The notes: generated from the letters alone by a model not told the origin. 64,000 bases of DNA from Streptococcus oralis (GCF_021497885.1 NZ_CP046523.1:1841501-1905500); one strand, 5' to 3'; positions 41,164 through 50,968 are shown, numbered from the stretch's first letter. Numbers and translations: made by a program.

Positions 41164-41295
41164 CTAGAACTCATTATAAATAAAGGTTCCTTGACTCTGA
41201 CCAAGGTAACTAAAAAAATAAAGCAAACCAAGTAAGATTACAAAATATAGGACGGTCTGTCCCAAAAACATATACAATTTTCTGTGTTTTCCCAT
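41164..41295 (-). CDS. dltX: Small membrane protein DltX
   Basis: 43 residues from MGKHRKLYMFLG: one membrane helix (TVLYFVILLGLLYFFSYLG) and the conserved C-terminus GTFIYNEF typical of DltX, which is needed for D-alanylation together with DltD. It is the first gene of dlt and 20 bases before dltA. No good ribosome binding site precedes this ATG; an in-frame ATG at 41349 with AGGAAG/AGGATAG upstream would add 18 residues, so the start is uncertain. Confidence 0.8.
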   Translation of the reverse strand: MGKHRKLYMFLGQTVLYFVILLGLLYFFSYLGQSQGTFIYNEF

Positions 41296-41586
41296 AGTTA
41301 GTGTGTTCAATTTTCTATGATTTTTCAAAAAAGCTATGCAACTATGCATTTACTATCCTATCTTCCTAACATTTTACCATTTTATCAACCTTTTTTTCAA
41401 CTGTTTACCATAATTCAAAAGTTTGTTTTAGCTTATTTTAAGATAAGTTAAAATATTAATAAAAATTGTTACCAACAATTCTATTTCTTCAAAATCCTAA
41501 CACCTATTATCACACATTAAACGATTAAAAAATGACAGCAAACACACGGCTCCCCCTTTGGGCATTTTTATGCTAAAATAGTAGCT
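41296..41586. promoter_or_regulatory. Divergent dlt/hslO intergenic region
   Basis: A dlt promoter TTGAAA-N18-TAAAAT is plausible on the minus strand around 41366-41400. For hslO an extended -10 TATGCTAAAAT ends at 41579. TTTAAG-N5-TTAAAA at 41437-41453 resembles a CiaR box (TTTAAG-N5-TTTAAG) with two mismatches. No gene is seen here. Confidence 0.45.
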
Positions 41587-42459
41587 ATGGATAAAATTAT
41601 TAAAACAATATCAGAAAGTGGTTCTTTTCGTGCCTTCGTTCTTGATAGCACAGAAACCGTCCGCACTGCTCAAGAAAAACATCAAACTCAAGCCAGTTCA
41701 ACTGTCGCACTTGGTCGTACCCTTATCGCTAGCCAAATTCTCGCAGCCAATGAAAAAGGAAATACCAAACTAACAGTTAAAGTTCTGGGAACGAGCTCTC
41801 TCGGTGCCATCATCACGGTCGCAGATACCAAGGGCAATGTTAAAGGCTATGTGCAAAATCCCGGTGTAGATATCAAAAAAACTGCAACGAGTGAAGTCCT
41901 AGTCGGTCCTTTTGTTGGAAACGGTCAATTTCTCGTTATCACAGACTACGGTACTGGAAATCCCTACAACTCCATGACTCCTCTAATCTCTGGGGAAATC
42001 GGTGAAGACTTGGCCTATTACCTGACTGAAAGCCAACAAACCCCTTCAGCAGTCGGCCTCAATGTTCTTTTAGACAAAGATGACAAGGTCGAAGTTGCTG
42101 GTGGTTTTCTTCTCCAAGTATTGCCAGGGGCCAAGGAGGAAGAGATTGCCCGCTTTGAAAAACGCATCCAAGAAATGCCAGCCATCTCAACTCTTCTGGA
42201 AAGCGATGACCATATCGAAGCCCTTCTCAAGGCCATCTATGGTGACGAATCCTACAAACGCCTATCTGAAGAAGAAATTCGTTTCCAATGTGACTGCAGC
42301 AAAGACCGTTTTATGAACGCTCTTGCCAGCCTTCCAAATTCAGACCTTGAAGAAATGAAAGAGGAAGACCACGGAGTAGAAATCACTTGCCAATTCTGCC
42401 AAACTACTTACAACTTTGATGAAAACGACCTGGAGGAACTCATTCGTGACAAATCTTAA
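41587..42459 (+). CDS. hslO: Redox-regulated chaperone Hsp33
   Basis: 290 residues. The C-terminal zinc switch has the Cys pairs [10 protein letters not shown] and [10 protein letters not shown]. Hsp33 holds unfolding proteins under oxidative stress; disulfide formation activates it. No ribosome binding site precedes the ATG, and an extended -10 ends 7 bases before it, so the mRNA probably starts at or next to the start codon. The last codons contain the ribosome binding site and GTG start of dusB, so the two are coupled. Confidence 0.95.
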   Translation: MDKIIKTISESGSFRAFVLDSTETVRTAQEKHQTQASSTVALGRTLIASQILAANEKGNTKLTVKVLGTSSLGAIITVADTKGNVKGYVQNPGVDIKKTATSEVLVGPFVGNGQFLVITDYGTGNPYNSMTPLISGEIGEDLAYYLTESQQTPSAVGLNVLLDKDDKVEVAGGFLLQVLPGAKEEEIARFEKRIQEMPAISTLLESDDHIEALLKAIYGDESYKRLSEEEIRFQCDCSKDRFMNALASLPNSDLEEMKEEDHGVEITCQFCQTTYNFDENDLEELIRDKS

Positions 42460-43426
42460 TACACCTTTTATGATTGGCAATGTTGAGATTCCCAATCGCA
42501 CCGTTTTAGCACCCATGGCTGGTGTCACCAACTCAGCCTTTCGTACCATCGCAAAAGAGCTCGGAGCTGGACTTGTTGTCATGGAAATGGTCTCTGACAA
42601 GGGAATCCAATACAATAACGAAAAAACCCTGCACATGCTTCATATCGATGAAGGCGAAAATCCGGTTTCTATCCAACTTTTTGGTAGTGATGAAGACAGC
42701 CTCGCCCGCGCAGCAGAATTCATCCAAGAAAACACCCAGACCGATATCGTCGATATCAACATGGGCTGCCCAGTTAACAAAATCGTGAAGAACGAAGCTG
42801 GCGCTATGTGGCTCAAGGACCCAGACAAGATCTACTCTATTATCAACAAGGTCCAATCTGTCCTTGATATCCCCCTCACTGTAAAAATGCGTACAGGCTG
42901 GTCTGACCCATCCTTAGCCGTGGAAAATGCCCTCGCAGCTGAGGCTGCAGGTGTCTCTGCCCTCGCCATGCACGGCCGTACCCGCGAACAAATGTATACT
43001 GGCCACGCTGACCTTGAGACCCTTCACAAGGTTGCTCAAGCTTTGACCAAGATTCCATTCATCGCCAACGGTGACATCCGCACTGTCCAAGAAGCCAAAC
43101 AGCGTATCGAAGAAGTCGGGGCTGACGCTGTCATGATTGGTCGCGCAGCCATGGGAAATCCCTACCTCTTCAATCAAATCAACCACTACTTTGAAACAGG
43201 AGAAATTCTCCCTGATTTGACTTTTGAAGACAAGATGAAAATCGCCTACGAACATTTGAAACGCTTGATTAACCTCAAAGGAGAAAACGTAGCCGTTCGT
43301 GAATTCCGCGGCCTCGCTCCTCACTACCTCCGGGGGACATCTGGCGCTGCCAAACTTCGTGGAGCCATTTCACAAGCTAGCACCCTAGCAGAGATTGAAG
43401 CCCTCTTGCAATTAGACAAAGCATAG
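42446..43426 (+). CDS. dusB: tRNA-dihydrouridine synthase DusB
   Basis: 326 residues from a GTG at 42446, chosen because GGAGG lies 9 bases upstream and the protein then begins [20 protein letters not shown] as in the family. FMN-barrel motifs: [27 protein letters not shown] (catalytic Cys), [16 protein letters not shown] and NGDIRT. It reduces uridines in tRNA D-loops. It overlaps hslO by 14 bases; the hslO-dusB pairing is conserved in streptococci. Confidence 0.94.
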   Translation: MTNLNTPFMIGNVEIPNRTVLAPMAGVTNSAFRTIAKELGAGLVVMEMVSDKGIQYNNEKTLHMLHIDEGENPVSIQLFGSDEDSLARAAEFIQENTQTDIVDINMGCPVNKIVKNEAGAMWLKDPDKIYSIINKVQSVLDIPLTVKMRTGWSDPSLAVENALAAEAAGVSALAMHGRTREQMYTGHADLETLHKVAQALTKIPFIANGDIRTVQEAKQRIEEVGADAVMIGRAAMGNPYLFNQINHYFETGEILPDLTFEDKMKIAYEHLKRLINLKGENVAVREFRGLAPHYLRGTSGAAKLRGAISQASTLAEIEALLQLDKA

Positions 43427-43445
43427 TCTCACATCTACAACTCAC

Positions 43446-43483
43446 AAAAACGGCAAAGCTCAAAAATGAGTCTTGCCGTTTTT
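43446..43483. terminator. Terminator between dusB and the DUF1275 gene
   Basis: AAAAACGGCAAAGCTC and GAGTCTTGCCGTTTTT form a long stem with a 6-base loop between convergent genes, with T runs on both strands. Confidence 0.88.
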
Positions 43484-44168
43484 ATATATTTTCATCTTGT
43501 AAGTCTAATTGCTTCACTCTAGCTATATAATAGGACATAATCAAAAACAAATTAAGGCTGACAATCCATATAGACCATTCATGAAGAAAATGCATCAATA
43601 CAGCCAAGCTGATTGCGCCCACTATGAAACTTCCCACAACAATCCCATAATTTAAGGCCTGACGACGGTATTCTTGGATATTTCCTTCTCTTCTAGCAAT
43701 GCGATACAAAGCGGTCAGCATCTTTCGGTAATTTCCAGACGTCATAAAAATGACATAGGGATGATCTTCAATCAAACTGCCCGTAAATGTTAGCATCATC
43801 ATTCCTGTTCCAAAAGCGATAAACGGAACTTCTAATAGAGGAAATCGTGAAAAGAAAGGGAGAATAAGAGTTCCAATAAATAAAGGGAGCAGCATCTTAA
43901 CCCGCCAGTAGGCCGTTTTGCGGTATTCTTTCATGTGCAATGCAAACAGAAATCCTAGAGAAAAGAAAATAATGGAGCAGAATCGTAGCATCGTATTGAT
44001 AACATTTGAGTCGTGCCAATCAGATATCAATAGGAGAATATTCCCTGTCTGTGTCGCTACCAAACTATGGTATTGAATATGGCAAAACACATCCAAAGAA
44101 CCACCTACAAATCCAAGAAATACTCCCATCAATCGTGTGTTTTGAGGTAAGATTAATTTATCCGACAT
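43482..44168 (-). CDS. YoaK/DUF1275 family membrane protein
   Basis: 228 residues with about six membrane helices. The family motif GGSLDVFCHIQYHSL followed by ATQTGNILLL identifies DUF1275. The function is not established; some relatives are guessed to be transporters. It is monocistronic, with a TATAAT -10 (minus strand) near 44200 and a 15-bp palindrome TTTCTC-TTG-GAGAAA (44210-44224) upstream of it that could be an operator. Confidence 0.85.
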   Translation of the reverse strand: MSDKLILPQNTRLMGVFLGFVGGSLDVFCHIQYHSLVATQTGNILLLISDWHDSNVINTMLRFCSIIFFSLGFLFALHMKEYRKTAYWRVKMLLPLFIGTLILPFFSRFPLLEVPFIAFGTGMMMLTFTGSLIEDHPYVIFMTSGNYRKMLTALYRIARREGNIQEYRRQALNYGIVVGSFIVGAISLAVLMHFLHEWSIWIVSLNLFLIMSYYIARVKQLDLQDENI

Positions 44169-44294
44169 GTATTATCACTCGTTTTCCTTTGATTTTTTTA
44201 TTATACCACTTTCTCTTGGAGAAACTAAGTGAAAAACAGTTGACTCACTCTTTTACAGAACGATTTCTAGTAAGAGTTAAAACACCAAATTTTA

Positions 44295-44978
44295 TTATTG
44301 AATCAAGGCAACACTCGAAACTTGACCATCCGCACCTGTTGTAATTTGGATGATTTTTCCTCCACCGATTTTGGCATTATACTTGCCATCATCAAGAGTG
44401 TAAGAGTAGCCTCTAATAGAGTAGTTTTCTTTATTTCCTTCTGCAGTTTCTACTGTAAATTGGCCCCCTGATGAAACCGTAATAGTTTCGCCATTCGCTC
44501 CCTTCCAGTTACCTGCAGCTGCTGAGAAATCACCATCAACCATGGTTAAAACACCCTTGTAGCGTTTGTTGTGTTCTGCTTGCTTGTCTTGAAGTTTGCG
44601 GTCAGTTGTTGGATCATAGCCTGACTGGTTAGACTGGGCTTGAGAGTCTTGCTGAGTTGAAGGTGCCTGAGATGGAGCTTGCTGACTAGGGGCTGCTTGT
44701 TCTTGTCTTGATTCAGGCGCTGGTTTCGCTTGTGACTGATCCGCCGCTGTAGAAGACTGACCAGAAGATGCCTGGGCCTTTTCAGATGAAGCTGAGCTTG
44801 AAGATTTTTGAGTCTTGCTTTCTTTGCTAGAAGAAGCTGCTTTAGAGCTTGATGATTGACTTGTCTTTGCAGAGCTACTAGTTTGAGTGGTTTCGTTTTT
44901 ATTTCCACAAGCTCCTAGTAGCAAGGTAGAAGCCAATACAGTCGCTGCCATCAATTTGATATAGGTTTTCTTTTTCAT
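44295..44978 (-). CDS. Ser/Gln-rich lipoprotein with DUF6287-like C-terminal domain
   Basis: 227 residues from MKKKTYIKLMA, with AAAGGAG upstream. The lipobox is LLLGAC (Cys at ~24). A very long low-complexity Ser/Ala/Gln/Lys region (residues ~30-130) is followed by a compact C-terminal domain, LTMVDGDFSAAAGNWKGANG to IIQITTGADGQ, which resembles DUF6287. It is surface-exposed, and the linker probably spans the cell wall. Function unknown. A 19-bp palindrome lies in its leader, and a perfect cre and a perfect com-box octamer lie further upstream. Confidence 0.75.
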   Translation of the reverse strand: MKKKTYIKLMAATVLASTLLLGACGNKNETTQTSSSAKTSQSSSSKAASSSKESKTQKSSSSASSEKAQASSGQSSTAADQSQAKPAPESRQEQAAPSQQAPSQAPSTQQDSQAQSNQSGYDPTTDRKLQDKQAEHNKRYKGVLTMVDGDFSAAAGNWKGANGETITVSSGGQFTVETAEGNKENYSIRGYSYTLDDGKYNAKIGGGKIIQITTGADGQVSSVALIQ

Positions 44979-44993
44979 TTTTCTACTCCTTTG

Positions 44994-45061
44994 TAACATT
45001 TTTGAAATGTTAAGAAATCTTTTTGTAATATAATTGTAACATTGGGCTTTGAATCTGTCAA
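44994..45061 (-). promoter_or_regulatory. Promoter and leader palindrome of the DUF6287-like lipoprotein gene
   Basis: Minus strand: TTGACA (45056-45061), a 17-bp spacer and TACAAT (45033-45038). In the leader, TAACATTT-TTG-AAATGTTA (44994-45012) is a perfect palindrome that may be an operator or a small hairpin. Confidence 0.7.
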
Positions 45062-45252
45062 CTATTTAGAGAAACTATTTTAAAAAAATTTCTCTCTACT
45101 ATTTCTATTCGTAATTGAAACAAAAAAATAGAAAATTTTTTACATAAAAGTCCTATTTTTGCATCGCTCATATGTAATCGCTTGCATCTTTTTAGATAAA
45201 AGGCTTCAATACTATTGAAATAGGATAAAAGCGTCTAATAACAGCAAATAAA
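45062..45252. promoter_or_regulatory. Gene-free stretch with orphan cre and com-box-like octamer
   Basis: No open frame of note lies here. On the minus strand ATGCAAGCGATTACA (45173-45187) fits the cre consensus at all 15 positions, and TACGAATA (45106-45113) equals the com-box core. Neither is well placed for the promoter at 45033-45061, so the use of both is uncertain. Confidence 0.4.
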
Positions 45253-45277
45253 GAGGTCGGGAAAAGTTTCCGACCTC
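45253..45277 (-). terminator. Terminator of the nadR-pnuC-Nudix operon
   Basis: GAGGTCGGGAAA and TTTCCGACCTC form the stem, with T-rich flanks on both strands; it lies directly after the Nudix stop. Confidence 0.8.
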
Positions 45278-45282
45278 GCTTT

Positions 45283-46056
45283 TTATTTCAATCGATAGGT
45301 TTTTCTTGGTTTCTTTTTGGGTACTCGTTTGAGTCCAACTTCTTCTACATATTCGCCGTATTTTACGAGAAAGTTATTGCTGACGATTGGGCGTCCTGGG
45401 TTGATGAGATTGACCAGTTCAGTTCCCTCGTAGACAGTGAACTCTTCCTCTAGCAGATAGAGGAAGGTTGGATTCCAGTCGAGACGGCCTTGGATTCGTT
45501 TGATGGATTCTTGGATAATGGCATAATGGTCAAAGGCGAAGGCTCTCTCGTCCAGCTCGACTCCCTCTAGGAAGCATTTGCCTGTCTGGAAATCGACATC
45601 TACAAAAACCACATCCTTGGCATCGTCACCTGCCTGAACAAGGTCTAAGGCACGACTAGGCAGGTACACTAAGTGAGCAATGGTCACCGTCCAACCCCGC
45701 GGATCACGCCCGGGAGTCGATACGGTCATCAATTGCTCGATTTTCTCCAAAGGTAGATCGAGATTGACTTCTTCTCTCACCTCGCGTTGACAGGCATGTG
45801 CAGCATCTTCTCCCTTGTCCATAAAGCCTCCAACTAAAGCCAAACAGTTCTGATAGGGATGAGCCTTGCGACGGATTAGCAAGAGCTTGATCTTTCCTTC
45901 GACAAAGCAGTAGGCTACCATATCTACTGTCACACTTGGTTTTTCATATTGAGGGAGTTCCTGCTTGTAGTACCAATCCAAAAACTCCTCCTGACTGGCA
46001 TGAATTTCAAAATATTCTTTTTCCGTCATCCCTTCTGGAATCTTTACGTCTGCCAT
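45283..46056 (-). CDS. Nudix protein, NrtR-like, linked to NAD salvage
   Basis: 257 residues. The Nudix box GGFMDKGEDAAHACQREV, then REEVNL, keeps the catalytic Glu pair but has Asn in place of the late Gly. The C-terminal ~75 residues look like a winged helix, the layout of NrtR-type proteins, which either hydrolyse ADP-ribose or regulate NAD genes. It lies 1 base after pnuC and has AAAGGAGG 6 bases before the ATG. Whether it acts as enzyme or regulator cannot be decided here. Confidence 0.75.
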   Translation of the reverse strand: MADVKIPEGMTEKEYFEIHASQEEFLDWYYKQELPQYEKPSVTVDMVAYCFVEGKIKLLLIRRKAHPYQNCLALVGGFMDKGEDAAHACQREVREEVNLDLPLEKIEQLMTVSTPGRDPRGWTVTIAHLVYLPSRALDLVQAGDDAKDVVFVDVDFQTGKCFLEGVELDERAFAFDHYAIIQESIKRIQGRLDWNPTFLYLLEEEFTVYEGTELVNLINPGRPIVSNNFLVKYGEYVEEVGLKRVPKKKPRKTYRLK

Positions 46057-46057
46057 C

Positions 46058-46837
46058 TTATGCCTCCTTTCGAACTGCCTTGGTCCATTGGTACCAACCC
46101 ACTAGACTGTTAAGTGTGTAAACCCAGTACATCCCTTGGATGTGGATATTTTCACCCCACCAGAGATAAATACTAAAGAGATTGGTTGCAATCCAGAAAA
46201 TCCATTGCTCGCGGTAGAGACGTGTCATCAAGAGCTGACCAACACCATTGGTCGCATCGGTAACACTATCACGGAAAGGGCGAGCGCTATTGATACTTTG
46301 GTAAGCCAAGCCCATACCAATCCAGATAATAGCAGTCAAGGCCAAGTACTTGAGCCAGTCAAGTACAGATAATTTCTTAGCTTCAAAGTGGGATTCTTCT
46401 GGTTTTCCTTGATCATTAATACGATTGGACAACCAAGCATAGAGACCAATCGGCTGCATAACAAAGAAGTAAACGGTCGTCAAGACTTCGCCATAAAAAG
46501 TCGCATTCATAGCTAAAATCAAATAGATGGCCGAGTTAATGGCTCCAAAGAGATAATTGCTAGCCCGTCCTTCTGCTACCAAGATAACACAGACAATCCC
46601 AGTCCAAGATGCAAACAAGCTCAGCCAGTCATGGCTTTCTGTATTTTGCGTGAATTCCAAGATCAAGGGAACACTTGACAAGGCGATGAGATACAACCAC
46701 TGGAAAAGACTACGGCCGACAAAGAGATCTTTCCAGAGCAGGTGCATGATTCCTGCAAAACCAATCTTGCGGGCTTCTGCATGGACATTTTTAAAGTTCT
46801 CGATAAATTGTGTGATTTTTTTAGTTACTGTTTTCAT
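46058..46837 (-). CDS. pnuC: Nicotinamide riboside transporter PnuC
   Basis: 259 residues from the second of two adjacent ATGs, which gives a better distance (6) from AGGAG. About seven membrane helices; PnuC features include FGAINSAIYLILAMNATFYGE and the C-terminal WTNL-like pattern WIATNLFSIYLWWGEN with WVYTLNSLVGWYQW. It imports nicotinamide riboside, which NadR then phosphorylates. It lies a few bases after nadR. Confidence 0.92.
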   Translation of the reverse strand: MKTVTKKITQFIENFKNVHAEARKIGFAGIMHLLWKDLFVGRSLFQWLYLIALSSVPLILEFTQNTESHDWLSLFASWTGIVCVILVAEGRASNYLFGAINSAIYLILAMNATFYGEVLTTVYFFVMQPIGLYAWLSNRINDQGKPEESHFEAKKLSVLDWLKYLALTAIIWIGMGLAYQSINSARPFRDSVTDATNGVGQLLMTRLYREQWIFWIATNLFSIYLWWGENIHIQGMYWVYTLNSLVGWYQWTKAVRKEA

Positions 46838-46846
46838 CATTTTCTC

Positions 46847-47905
46847 CTAATCTGCTTGGTAAATGGCATCGATAGCTACTTTGGCTCCTTCATAATTGCC
46901 TAGATAATCCTCCGCTAGATAAACTAGTGGAATGGTGGTTAAATAGCGCTCTCTCATCTGGTCCAGATGCTGGGAAAAACTGTGACGAATATGGTCTTCC
47001 GCCATGGCCATATCTCTAAACCCGTCATTGACATAGGAGCCGACAGGTTGCACAAAGAGAATCAAGTCCCATTTTTCCTTAGCCAAGATCGAAACAAAGA
47101 GATTGTCAAAGGTTTCTCCTGATAAGTCCTCTTGAGCCTCAGCCTCCATGTAATAATCATAGTAGCCCTTGGTTACTAAGGAGTTTGTGTCAGCTATCAC
47201 TAGACCTCGATTGGCATTGCTATCGATTAACTTAGAGGTCTGGTCATACTGCCCCAACAGGAGATAATAGTAATCTTTTGGAGTCAATTCATCGTCGCGA
47301 ACATTGTTTTTGATCTGGTACTCACGCGCGTATTCCAGACTAACGGGCGCATCGTAATACCTTGCCAAATCCTTGGCCAGAGTGGTCTTCCCATTGCTAG
47401 CACTTCCCATAATCAACACTTTCTTTGTAAACTGACGACGGAAGGGTTGAGCGATGTATTTCCAATATTTGCTTGGATTTTCTCGAATCATAGTCGCTGA
47501 GATACCAAACTTTCTTTCTTGCAAAACGGTCTCAAAGCCACGATTAGCTAGTTCTTGCTGGTAGTCTTCTTCTCCCACAAAGAAAGTCAGTTCTTGCTGG
47601 GTTTCATCATAGGAAATCTCCGCTAACATCTGGTCCAACCACTCCTGCCAGCCCATAGGGTAACGAGGAAGCTTGGTCTCATCCAACTTGCAGACAGAGG
47701 TCAACTCGTCATCACGAAAAGCCTCTCTGATATAGCGAAATCTTTTTTGAAGACTTAAACCTACCTGCTCACCTCGGTCTCCCTCGTAGCCTGAAACGAC
47801 TACCCAGACCTGGTCACACTGACGCTTCGCTCGCTGGATCAGATCGATATGACCCTGATGAAGAGGGGCAAAGGTCCCAAATACCACTGCTGTTTTCTTT
47901 TTCAT
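46847..47905 (-). CDS. nadR: NadR: NMN adenylyltransferase / ribosylnicotinamide kinase
   Basis: 352 residues with two domains. Residues 1-~165 are a nucleotidyltransferase (VVFGTFAPLHQGHIDL, with the HxGH motif; ISATMIRENP). Residues ~165-350 form a P-loop kinase (ILIMGSASNGKTTLAKDLA-like segment and LEYAREY, LVIADTNSL). It traps nicotinamide riboside by phosphorylation and converts it to NAD. There is no N-terminal helix-turn-helix, so it is not a repressor as in enterobacteria. It is the first gene of the operon. Confidence 0.94.
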   Translation of the reverse strand: MKKKTAVVFGTFAPLHQGHIDLIQRAKRQCDQVWVVVSGYEGDRGEQVGLSLQKRFRYIREAFRDDELTSVCKLDETKLPRYPMGWQEWLDQMLAEISYDETQQELTFFVGEEDYQQELANRGFETVLQERKFGISATMIRENPSKYWKYIAQPFRRQFTKKVLIMGSASNGKTTLAKDLARYYDAPVSLEYAREYQIKNNVRDDELTPKDYYYLLLGQYDQTSKLIDSNANRGLVIADTNSLVTKGYYDYYMEAEAQEDLSGETFDNLFVSILAKEKWDLILFVQPVGSYVNDGFRDMAMAEDHIRHSFSQHLDQMRERYLTTIPLVYLAEDYLGNYEGAKVAIDAIYQAD

Positions 47906-47955
47906 AAACGTTTTACCTTTTTATAGTTTTTGATATTTTTATTTTCTATGTTTTT

Positions 47956-47983
47956 ATTATATACTATATTTTTGTTTTGTCAA
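47956..47983 (-). promoter_or_regulatory. Promoter of nadR-pnuC-Nudix
   Basis: Minus strand: TTGACA (47978-47983), a 16-bp spacer and TATAAT (47956-47961), in an AT-rich region. Both boxes match the consensus exactly. Confidence 0.8.
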
Positions 47984-48014
47984 TAGTTTTTATCATTTTT
48001 TATAAAAAAGTACC

Positions 48015-48042
48015 AAAAAAAGAATCAGGATTGCTCCTGACT
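48015..48042 (-). terminator. Terminator of ctsR-clpC
   Basis: Minus strand: AGTCAGGA (48035-48042), loop GCAA, TCCTGATT (48023-48030), then C and TTTTTTT. Confidence 0.85.
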
Positions 48043-48050
48043 CTCCATTT

Positions 48051-50483
48051 TTAAGCAATATCAAATTTTAGTTGACCAGCTTTGACACCAATCTTGAGTG
48101 TCTTGCCTGCTACCAGTTCTCCCTTAAGAAGAAGTTCTGCCAACTTGTCCTCCACTTCTGTTTGCAGGGTTCTGCGAAGTGGGCGAGCTCCCATTTCTGG
48201 ATTGTAACCTTGGCTAGCTAGCAACTTCAGGGCTGAAGCTTGCAGTTTCAGGTCGATACCCTTCTCTGCCAGGCTAGCAATCAATGGTTTCACCATAATC
48301 TTGACAATTTCTTGCATGTGTTCGCTATCCAAACTGTGGAAAACCACCTTTTCATCAATACGGTTGATAAACTCTGGTCGATAAGTTTTTTTCAACTCTT
48401 CAAAGATTCGTTTTTCCATATTTTCCTGGTCAAAACGAATGTCTTTCGCGCCAAAGCCAACAGTCTTGTCATCACGAAGAGCCGTCGCACCAAGGTTTGA
48501 CGTCATGATGATAATGGTATTTGAAAAATCAACCTTGCGCCCCTTGCTATCTGTCAAGACACCGTCGTCCAAAACCTGCAAGAGGACATTAAAGATGTCT
48601 GGATGGGCCTTTTCTACCTCGTCAAAGAGAAGCACTGAGTAAGGTTTGTTGCGAACCTTCTCAGTCAACTCCCCACCTTCCTCGTAGCCCACATAGCCAG
48701 GAGGTGCTCCATTGAGACGGCTAGCCGCAAATTTCTCCATATACTCACTCATATCAAAGCGGATAAGGGCTGATTCGTCATCAAAGAGGACTTCTGCCAG
48801 AGCCTTTGCCAATTCGGTCTTACCGACTCCTGTCGGCCCTAGGAACATAAAGGAACCAATCGGACGCTTGTGACTACGAATACCTGACTGATTGCGGCGA
48901 ATGGCACGGCTAATACTTGAAACAGCTTGATCTTGACCGATGACACGTTTGTGTAGTTCAGCTTCCAAGTTCAGGTATTTCTTAGCATCCGTTTGAGTCA
49001 GTTTTTGGACTGGAATACCTGACAAGCGACTCAAGGTAGTCAAAATATCAGACTCTGTCACCAAGTCTTTGTAGACAGGTACTTCCTCTTCTTTTGCGAT
49101 TAGCTGGGCTGCCTGTTTCCACTTGCCATCCATAAGTGCCTTGTCAGCTGGAGTCAAGTCGGATTCGTCTGCTTTCACATGCTTGGATTTGTTTTGCACT
49201 GTTGCTGCCGCCTCATCTAAGAGGTCGATAGCAGAGTCTGGCAAGTGACGACTGGTCAAGTAACGATGCGCCATCTTAACAGCTGTTTCAACAGCTTCAT
49301 CTGTGATTTGCACACGGTGGTGTTTCTCATAGGTAGCCTTCAAACCTTGCAAAATAGTCATACTGTCAGCTAGACTTGGCTCTTCAATCGTCACTTTTGC
49401 AAAACGACGAGAAAGGGCAGCATCTTTTTCGATGTGTTTTTGGTATTCTTCCTGAGTGGTTGCACCAACCGTTCTCAAAATTCCACGCGCCAAGGCTGGT
49501 TTCAAGATATTGGCCGCATCCAGAGTCGAGTCAATACCGCTTCCAGAACCCATAATGGTGTGGAGTTCATCGATAAAGAGAATCACTTTGCCATCTTCCT
49601 CTATATCCTTGATGATGTTGTTCATACGTTCTTCAAAGTCACCACGGAAACGTGTCCCTGCAACAACATTCATCAAATCAAGCTCTAGAACACGCATCTT
49701 TGCCATTTCTGCAGGTACGTCCCCACTAGCAATACGCTGGGCAAGTCCAAGTGCCAGAGCTGTTTTCCCAACACCAGCATCACCAACCAAGACAGGATTG
49801 TTCTTGGTCTTACGACTCAAAATCTGAATCATACGTGAGATTTCCTTGTCACGACCGATAACTGGCTCTAACTTGCCAGAGCGCGCTTGCTCCGTCAGGT
49901 CATGCGTGTAATCCTCTAGGCCTCCACTTTGAGCTTGAGGCATGCCCATCATATTGGCCATGGAATTTTGCTTGTCAGTTACTGTGCGATGGCGTTGACG
50001 CAAAGCCTTAAGGTCTTCACGAGTCCATCCTGCACGCTCTTCTAGATTGCGACGAAGAGCGGCAATTCTGACCTGATCTTTCTGGTCTTCATAAGAGAAG
50101 CCTGCTCTCTCCAAGATGCGAGTTGCCAAGGCATTGCCATCATGCAAAATCGCATAGAGAACATGCTCTGTCCCTAGCACCTTTGCATGGACCACTGAGG
50201 CCACATACTCTGCTTCTGCAAATAGGACCTCCAAACGATGAGAAAAAGGCAATTCCGTAAAGGTTTCGTCCTGGCTATAGTCCGTTTCAGTCAGTTCTAA
50301 AGCAACCTCTTCTAGACGGTCCATTTCATAAGGATAATCATTTAAAGTCGCACCTGCCACGCTGTAACTGTGATTGGACATGGCAATCAACAAGTGCCAT
50401 GACTCTAGGTAACGAGCTCCAAAATGGCTCGCAACCATGTAGGCACTCTCGATACATTCATTCAATGCTTTTGAATAGTTCAT
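48051..50483 (-). CDS. clpC: ATP-dependent Clp protease ATPase ClpC
   Basis: 810 residues: N-terminal Clp_N double repeat (1-~150), first AAA+ module with Walker [11 protein letters not shown], middle domain, second AAA+ module with [10 protein letters not shown] and a D2-small C-terminal domain. It unfolds proteins for ClpP or acts as a chaperone. It follows ctsR by 1 base and is co-transcribed with it, so it is under CtsR control in heat and stress response. Confidence 0.96.
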   Translation of the reverse strand: MNYSKALNECIESAYMVASHFGARYLESWHLLIAMSNHSYSVAGATLNDYPYEMDRLEEVALELTETDYSQDETFTELPFSHRLEVLFAEAEYVASVVHAKVLGTEHVLYAILHDGNALATRILERAGFSYEDQKDQVRIAALRRNLEERAGWTREDLKALRQRHRTVTDKQNSMANMMGMPQAQSGGLEDYTHDLTEQARSGKLEPVIGRDKEISRMIQILSRKTKNNPVLVGDAGVGKTALALGLAQRIASGDVPAEMAKMRVLELDLMNVVAGTRFRGDFEERMNNIIKDIEEDGKVILFIDELHTIMGSGSGIDSTLDAANILKPALARGILRTVGATTQEEYQKHIEKDAALSRRFAKVTIEEPSLADSMTILQGLKATYEKHHRVQITDEAVETAVKMAHRYLTSRHLPDSAIDLLDEAAATVQNKSKHVKADESDLTPADKALMDGKWKQAAQLIAKEEEVPVYKDLVTESDILTTLSRLSGIPVQKLTQTDAKKYLNLEAELHKRVIGQDQAVSSISRAIRRNQSGIRSHKRPIGSFMFLGPTGVGKTELAKALAEVLFDDESALIRFDMSEYMEKFAASRLNGAPPGYVGYEEGGELTEKVRNKPYSVLLFDEVEKAHPDIFNVLLQVLDDGVLTDSKGRKVDFSNTIIIMTSNLGATALRDDKTVGFGAKDIRFDQENMEKRIFEELKKTYRPEFINRIDEKVVFHSLDSEHMQEIVKIMVKPLIASLAEKGIDLKLQASALKLLASQGYNPEMGARPLRRTLQTEVEDKLAELLLKGELVAGKTLKIGVKAGQLKFDIA

Positions 50484-50484
50484 C

Positions 50485-50943
50485 TTACTTCTCTTTTCTA
50501 TCTACCTCTTGTAATAGCTGTCGGAGCATATTGGCACGGACAACTGAGGATTCTTCCCCCAGAACACGATCTGTTGCTACTGAAGTTAGCAAGGTCATCT
50601 CCTGCTTGGTCATCAAGTCCTGCTCCACCAAAAGCTGGAGAATATCCTCATAAATCTCCTGACTAACTCGCTCACCAATCGAGTAAAGCAAATCGCGGAG
50701 CATCTCATGATGATTGGAAAACTCAATCCGGCCTATGCGAATGTAGCCTCCGCCACCCCGCTTGCTCTCAACCAAGTAACCTCTGCTTTCAGTAAAACGT
50801 GTCTTGATTACATAGTTGATCTGACTCGGCACAACCTGAAAGGTATCTGCCAACTGGCTCCGCTGCAATTCCACGATACCAGATTGGTCTAAAATCGCCT
50901 TGATATAGGCTTCGATATGATCTGATGTATTTTTAAATCTCAT
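50485..50943 (-). CDS. ctsR: Transcriptional repressor of stress genes CtsR
   Basis: 152 residues. The N-terminal winged helix (LADTFQVVPSQINYVIKTRFT) and the basic glycine-rich wing ESKRGGGGYIRIGRIE are characteristic. It represses clp and other protein-quality genes. A CtsR-like box lies at its own promoter. It is the first gene of the ctsR-clpC operon. Confidence 0.96.
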   Translation of the reverse strand: MRFKNTSDHIEAYIKAILDQSGIVELQRSQLADTFQVVPSQINYVIKTRFTESRGYLVESKRGGGGYIRIGRIEFSNHHEMLRDLLYSIGERVSQEIYEDILQLLVEQDLMTKQEMTLLTSVATDRVLGEESSVVRANMLRQLLQEVDRKEK

Positions 50944-50968
50944 AGCAAATCAAACTCCTTCTTTGAAC

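Noticed and set aside
41296..41349. 18-residue extension of DltX
   Set aside because: Not fully excluded, but the conserved family sequence begins at MGKHRK; kept as an alternative in the feature text.
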